17,074 nt of DNA from an uncultured Candidatus Competibacteraceae bacterium. GTDB lineage: Bacteria > Pseudomonadota > Gammaproteobacteria > Competibacterales > Competibacteraceae. Positions 13,637 through 17,074 of this stretch are shown piece after piece; positions within the stretch are counted from its first letter, which is position 1; each line of letters starts with the position of its first letter. The translations under genes were made by a program, and so were the position numbers. Under the pieces are notes generated by a model. That model had not been told where the DNA came from. It saw only the letters and a program-made list of their open reading frames with translations, and ran no database searches. Location: positions 1-17,074 of the forward strand of contig CALGOO010000287.1 in the NCBI GenBank assembly GCA_937960715.1. Direction: 5' to 3'.

Positions 13637-15046
13637 ATGCGCTACGTCAGCACCCGGGGCGGCATGGCTCCCGCCACCTTTTCGGACATTTTGCTGGGCG
13701 GATTGGCGCCCGACGGCGGCCTGACCGTTCCGGAGGTCTATCCGACCGTCACCCCCGCCGAACTGGCGAACTGGCGCGGTTTGTCCTACCCCGAACTGGC
13801 GTTCGCGATCCTGCGCAAGTTCGCCGACGACATTCCGACCGCCGATCTGCGCGCGCTGATCGACCACACCTACACGGTCGATGCCTTCCGCACCGAGGCC
13901 ATCACCCCGATTACTTCGCTCATCGACGACGTCTGGCTGTTGAAGCTGTCCAACGGCCCGACCCTGGCGTTCAAGGACATTGCCCTGCAACTGCTCGGCA
14001 ACCTGTTCGAATACGCCCTGCTCAAGACCGGCGGCCATCTCAACATTCTCGGCGCCACTTCCGGCGACACGGGCTCCAGCGCCGAATACGCCATGCGCGG
14101 CAAGCGCGGCATTCGGGTGTTCATGCTCTCGCCCCACCAGAAGATGAGCCGGTTCCAGACCGCGCAAATGTTCTCGCTGCAAGACCCCAACATCTTCAAC
14201 CTCGCGGTGCGCGGCGTGTTCGACGACTGCCAGGACCTGGTCAAGGCCGTCAGCAACGATGCCGAATTCAAAACCCGCTACGCCATCGGCACGGTCAATT
14301 CGATCAACTGGGCGCGGGTGGCGGCGCAGGTCGTCTATTACTTCAGGGGCTGGCTGGCGGTCACCACCCGCGACGATCAGGAGGTTTCGTTCGCGGTGCC
14401 CTCCGGCAACTTCGGCAACATCTGCGCCGGCTACATCGCCAGGCGCATGGGTTTGCCGATTCGCCGCCTGATCCTGGCCACCAACGAAAACAACGTGCTG
14501 GATGAGTTTTTCCGCACTGGCGTCTATCGGGTGCGCAAGACCGACCAGGTGGCCCACACCAGCAGTCCCTCAATGGACATTTCCAAGGCGTCCAATTTCG
14601 AGCGCTTCATCTTCGACATGGTCGGACGCGATCCGGCGGTGGTCCGCGCACTGTGGCGGGAGGTGGATGCGCGCGGCTTCTTCGATCTGTCCGGCACCGA
14701 CGCCTTCCGGGCGGTCGCCGAGTCGGGCTTCGTGTCCGGCTCCAGCAACCACCAGAACCGCATGGCCGTCATCCGCTGGGTGCATCAGGAATCCGGCATC
14801 GTCATCGACACCCACACCGCCGACGGCGTGAAGGTCGGGCTGGAATATCGCGAGACCGACGTGCCGCTGCTCTGCCTGGAGACCGCGTTGCCGGTCAAGT
14901 TCGAGGAGTCCATCGTCGAGGCGCTGGGACGGCCGCCCGAACGGCCGGCCGGCTACGAACATCTTGAAGCGCTGCCACAACGGTTCGAGGTGATGGACGC
15001 GGAGGTGGCGGCGATCAAGGCGTACATCGCCCGCCACGCCAGTTGA
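13637..15046 (+). CDS. thrC: Threonine synthase
   Basis: This PLP enzyme converts O-phosphohomoserine to threonine, the last step of threonine biosynthesis. I chose the ATG at 13637 because GAGGA lies 7 nt upstream (13625-13629) and MRYVSTRGG is the usual family start; the ATG at 13616 would add seven unconserved residues. The product is then 469 residues, normal for the long proteobacterial/fungal type. Lys113 in TLAFKDIA should bind PLP. GATSGDTGSSAEYA (139-152) and VPSGNFGNICAGY are the phosphate and cofactor-binding loops. The C-terminus is complete. The gene sits among accessory genes without hom or thrB, so it is probably expressed apart from the rest of the pathway. Confidence 0.96.
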   Translation: MRYVSTRGGMAPATFSDILLGGLAPDGGLTVPEVYPTVTPAELANWRGLSYPELAFAILRKFADDIPTADLRALIDHTYTVDAFRTEAITPITSLIDDVWLLKLSNGPTLAFKDIALQLLGNLFEYALLKTGGHLNILGATSGDTGSSAEYAMRGKRGIRVFMLSPHQKMSRFQTAQMFSLQDPNIFNLAVRGVFDDCQDLVKAVSNDAEFKTRYAIGTVNSINWARVAAQVVYYFRGWLAVTTRDDQEVSFAVPSGNFGNICAGYIARRMGLPIRRLILATNENNVLDEFFRTGVYRVRKTDQVAHTSSPSMDISKASNFERFIFDMVGRDPAVVRALWREVDARGFFDLSGTDAFRAVAESGFVSGSSNHQNRMAVIRWVHQESGIVIDTHTADGVKVGLEYRETDVPLLCLETALPVKFEESIVEALGRPPERPAGYEHLEALPQRFEVMDAEVAAIKAYIARHAS

Positions 15047-15080
15047 ACGCGAACGCCATGACGATCATGGGACGACAACC

Positions 15081-16217
15081 ATGAGCGGAAACTCCAGCCG
15101 GACCCGCCGGCAGCCCGACTTTACGTTCGACCGGTTGCTCGGCGCCATCGAGGAGATTCACCACCATCTGGTGACTCAGGCGACCCAGGCGATTCATGCC
15201 AGCCTGACGGTGCGCAACTGGCTGATCGGCTACCAGATCGAGAACTACCGACGGGTGGGAGCGGATTATTTTCGATACCGTGACCGCCTGATCGATGAGC
15301 TTGCCACGGCCCTGCGTCGATACGGGCTGACCCGTTGCGACCGCCGGGAACTGTACCGCTACCGTCAGTTTTACCTGGCCTACCCACGGATCGCGGAAGT
15401 GGCGGCGGCGTTCTGGCCGTCCATTCAATCGGTCGTGAAAACGACCGCGACCGTTGCAGGGCCGGCGTTGGCGGCATCCCAGCTCACTGGGAAATCGCTG
15501 GTCGGGCGCCTCTCCTTCGACCATCTGGCCGAATTGATGGAGATCGACCCGCCGCGCAAGCGCGCTTTTTACGAGCGTGAGTGCCTGCGTGGCCGCTGGT
15601 CGGCGCGGACCCTGAGGCGGAAGATCGCTGGCCTTCATTACGAATTGTCCGATCTTACCGAGGACCGGCCGCAAGACGCCGAAGAGGCGCCGGCCGACGC
15701 CGATGCCGCCATATCCCCTCTCACTGTGCGCGCCCCCGGCGTCTTCGAATTTCTCGGCCTGAAGCCGCGAGAGGTGATCGAAAAGACCGACCGGGAGGAA
15801 CAATGGCTGAACGCGCTTGAAGCATTCCTGCTGGATCTCGATTACGGTCTGTGCTTCGAAGCGCGCCAGAAGTACATCCTGATCGGCGAGGAGCATTGTT
15901 TCATCGATCTGGTTTTCTACCACCGCCTGCTCAAATGCCATGTACTGGTGGAATTCCAGCCCGCCGAGTTCAGCCACGAAAACATCGCGCAACTCGATGC
16001 CTGCGTGGCCCGATACCGGGCGGGGATGATGGCCGAGGACGACAACCCGCCCGTGGGTATTCTGATTCACGCCCGCCAACACCGGGCGAGGGTCGAATAC
16101 GCCCTGGCGGGGCTGGATCGTCGTCTCTTCGTTTCCCGCTATCAGTCCGCGCTGCCCGGCGACCGCGAGCTGCAACGCTTCGTGGAGCAGACGCGGACGC
16201 TATTCGATTCAACCTGA
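15081..16217 (+). CDS. YhcG/DUF1016-type PDDEXK nuclease-family protein with an altered active site
   Basis: The 378-residue protein begins 34 bp after thrC. Residues about 15-185 match the DUF1016 N-terminal domain (TVRNWLIGYQIENYRRVG, LYRYRQFYLAYP, LSFDHLAELMEID, REC-RGRWSARTLRRKI). Residues about 220-375 match the C-terminal PD-(D/E)XK domain (VFEFLGL, EAFLLDLDYGLCFEARQKY, HCFIDLVFYHRLLKC). The core Asp276 is present, but the usual E-x-K appears as Glu291-Phe-Gln293, so the catalytic lysine is replaced by glutamine. Family members are often encoded near restriction-modification and other mobile defence genes; their function is poorly known. The insert at about 195-215 is low-complexity and acidic. 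It could be an inactive or altered-specificity nuclease. Confidence 0.9.
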   Translation: MSGNSSRTRRQPDFTFDRLLGAIEEIHHHLVTQATQAIHASLTVRNWLIGYQIENYRRVGADYFRYRDRLIDELATALRRYGLTRCDRRELYRYRQFYLAYPRIAEVAAAFWPSIQSVVKTTATVAGPALAASQLTGKSLVGRLSFDHLAELMEIDPPRKRAFYERECLRGRWSARTLRRKIAGLHYELSDLTEDRPQDAEEAPADADAAISPLTVRAPGVFEFLGLKPREVIEKTDREEQWLNALEAFLLDLDYGLCFEARQKYILIGEEHCFIDLVFYHRLLKCHVLVEFQPAEFSHENIAQLDACVARYRAGMMAEDDNPPVGILIHARQHRARVEYALAGLDRRLFVSRYQSALPGDRELQRFVEQTRTLFDST

Positions 16218-16351
16218 AGCACCCGCAGCCATTTTTCAGACAACCCCGCGAAAGTTTTCCCACGCGAGGGGTCCAAGGAGCATGACGGTCAATATCCGAA
16301 ACCATCGAACTTGCCGGAGGCGGTAAGAACAGCCTGTGGGGAGATTTCAGC

Positions 16352-16981
16352 ATGGCGCAACCACGCAAGACGAGTTTGATCGCGCTGGCGCTGGCGTTGA
16401 GCGGCGGTCTGCTGTCCGCGACCACCAGCGCGCAACAAAATCAGGCCGCGCCTTCGACCTACGACCCTCCATCGGGCGTCCGGGAACCCTCGTCATCGGA
16501 CGATATTCAACTCTACAGTCAGCCGGGCGAAGCCGCCGAATCTTCGAGCATCCCTCCACCACGCCCGTATCCGTATGCCGCGCCGCGCCCGGCCTGGGAG
16601 AATGATCGTTCCGACGACAGGGGTTACGACTGGTCACCACCGGGCGGTTCGTTGCGAATTCAAACGGCCCAAGGCATTCGCTACGTATCGGGTGGCATCG
16701 GTGAAGGCGAACGGGCCGAGATGGAAGCCCTGGCCAGCCAGTTCAATTTGCGGCTGCTGTTCGCCATGCAAGGTAGCGGCGACTATCTGGCGGATGTGGG
16801 GGTGCGCATTCTCGATCCAAGTGGCGCGGTGGTTCTGAGCGTCGAATCGAGGGGACCCTGGTTCTTCGTTCAACTACCCCCCGACGTTTACACCGTCGAG
16901 GTCAGTACGCTGGGTCAAAGCCAGCGGCAAACAGCCCGAGTGGGTCAGGGTCCGTCGCGGTTGAATTTTTACTGGCGCTGA
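16352..16981 (+). CDS. Secreted protein with a C-terminal carboxypeptidase-regulatory-like beta-sandwich domain (function unknown)
   Basis: The gene encodes 209 residues with GGGGAG (about 16338-16343) 8 nt before the ATG. A Sec signal peptide is clear: basic MAQPRK, a hydrophobic core SLIALALALSGGLLS, and a probable cleavage site after TTSA (Ala27). A Pro/Ser-rich low-complexity stretch (about 33-85) follows. The C-terminal 110 residues (RYVSGGIGEGERAEMEALA, DYLADVGVRILDPSGAVVL, GPWFFVQLPPDVYTVEV) look like a small beta-sandwich related to carboxypeptidase regulatory-like domains common in periplasmic proteins of proteobacteria. No catalytic motif is visible. A 134-bp gap without a recognised terminator separates it from the gene before. 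Confidence 0.85.
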   Translation: MAQPRKTSLIALALALSGGLLSATTSAQQNQAAPSTYDPPSGVREPSSSDDIQLYSQPGEAAESSSIPPPRPYPYAAPRPAWENDRSDDRGYDWSPPGGSLRIQTAQGIRYVSGGIGEGERAEMEALASQFNLRLLFAMQGSGDYLADVGVRILDPSGAVVLSVESRGPWFFVQLPPDVYTVEVSTLGQSQRQTARVGQGPSRLNFYWR

Positions 16982-17025
16982 GCGCGATCCAGAATCCAGA
17001 ATCGAAACGCAACCGTAACCGTTCA

Positions 17026-17060
17026 CTCCCCCTCCCGGCGGGAGGGGGTTGGGGGAGGGG
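17026..17060. repeat. GC-rich palindrome, REP-like
   Basis: CCCCCTCCC (17028-17036) pairs perfectly with GGGAGGGGG (17040-17048) across a GGC loop; a G-rich half-site follows. It lies about 45 bp after the secreted-protein stop, so it could also act as a transcription end, but there is no T-run. The stem resembles the palindromes at 11311-11417. Confidence 0.6.
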
Positions 17061-17074
17061 AAGTCGTTGGCGCC

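Noticed and set aside
12695..14557. Long minus-strand open frame (620 codons) opposite the zeta-like and thrC genes
   Set aside because: It is the antisense shadow of strongly recognisable genes in GC-rich DNA; its translation is rich in His/Arg/Gly/Asp and shows no domain.
15015..16175. Minus-strand open frame (386 codons) opposite the YhcG/DUF1016 gene
   Set aside because: The sense strand encodes a full-length recognisable family protein; the antisense product has no family features.
1..17074. A DGR template repeat, reverse transcriptase, CRISPR array or tRNA inside the window
   Set aside because: I looked for an adenine-rich relative of 9857-9955, an RT motif, regular short repeats with spacers and tRNA cloverleafs and saw none; the only tandem repeats are the coiled-coil units.

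Overview
The window looks like a GC-rich gammaproteobacterial chromosome. PrmB, Psd and ThrC are all of proteobacterial type, and a sludge-type lineage such as the Competibacter group is a guess from gene flavour only. Conserved genes (prmB, psd, thrC) alternate with accessory genes.

Positions 1-7647 (minus strand) hold a tandem duplication of a two-gene sensory module. Each copy has a lipoprotein related to type-1 periplasmic binding proteins, followed after exactly 4 nt by a large membrane histidine kinase. The upstream copy (7647-3396) has a binding protein with a clean 165-residue internal deletion and a kinase with five PAS domains and a HisKA_2 core. The downstream copy (3311-1) has a full-length binding protein and a kinase with GAF, PAS and a classical HisKA core; it runs off the window. 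The two kinases share near-identical sensor halves but have different output halves. prmB lies just upstream on the same strand and may be co-transcribed.

Positions 8747-11140 are the most interesting part. Downstream of psd, on the opposite strand, lies a TIR-FGE/C-type-lectin fusion gene. It is followed by a GC hairpin with a T-run, then by the first 40 codons of an avd-like gene that loses homology about 10 bp from the psd stop codon. The order target gene, hairpin, avd is that of a diversity-generating retroelement (DGR). No reverse transcriptase or template repeat is present, so I read it as a truncated or satellite DGR whose target has a TIR effector domain.

Positions 11141-11660 are intergenic, with a promoter for the TIR gene and a REP-like palindrome pair. 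Positions 11661-13573 (plus strand) hold two copies of a small charged-protein gene, about 91% identical over 174 nt. One precedes a Uma2-family nuclease-like gene with a coiled-coil tail; the other overlaps a zeta-toxin-like P-loop kinase. Homology continues past the small-gene stop codon into the start of the next gene, suggesting a module with exchangeable downstream partners, possibly toxin-antitoxin-like.

Positions 13637-16981 hold thrC, a YhcG/DUF1016-type PDDEXK protein with Gln where the catalytic Lys is expected, and a secreted protein with a C-terminal beta-sandwich-like domain. A second GC-rich palindrome ends the window.
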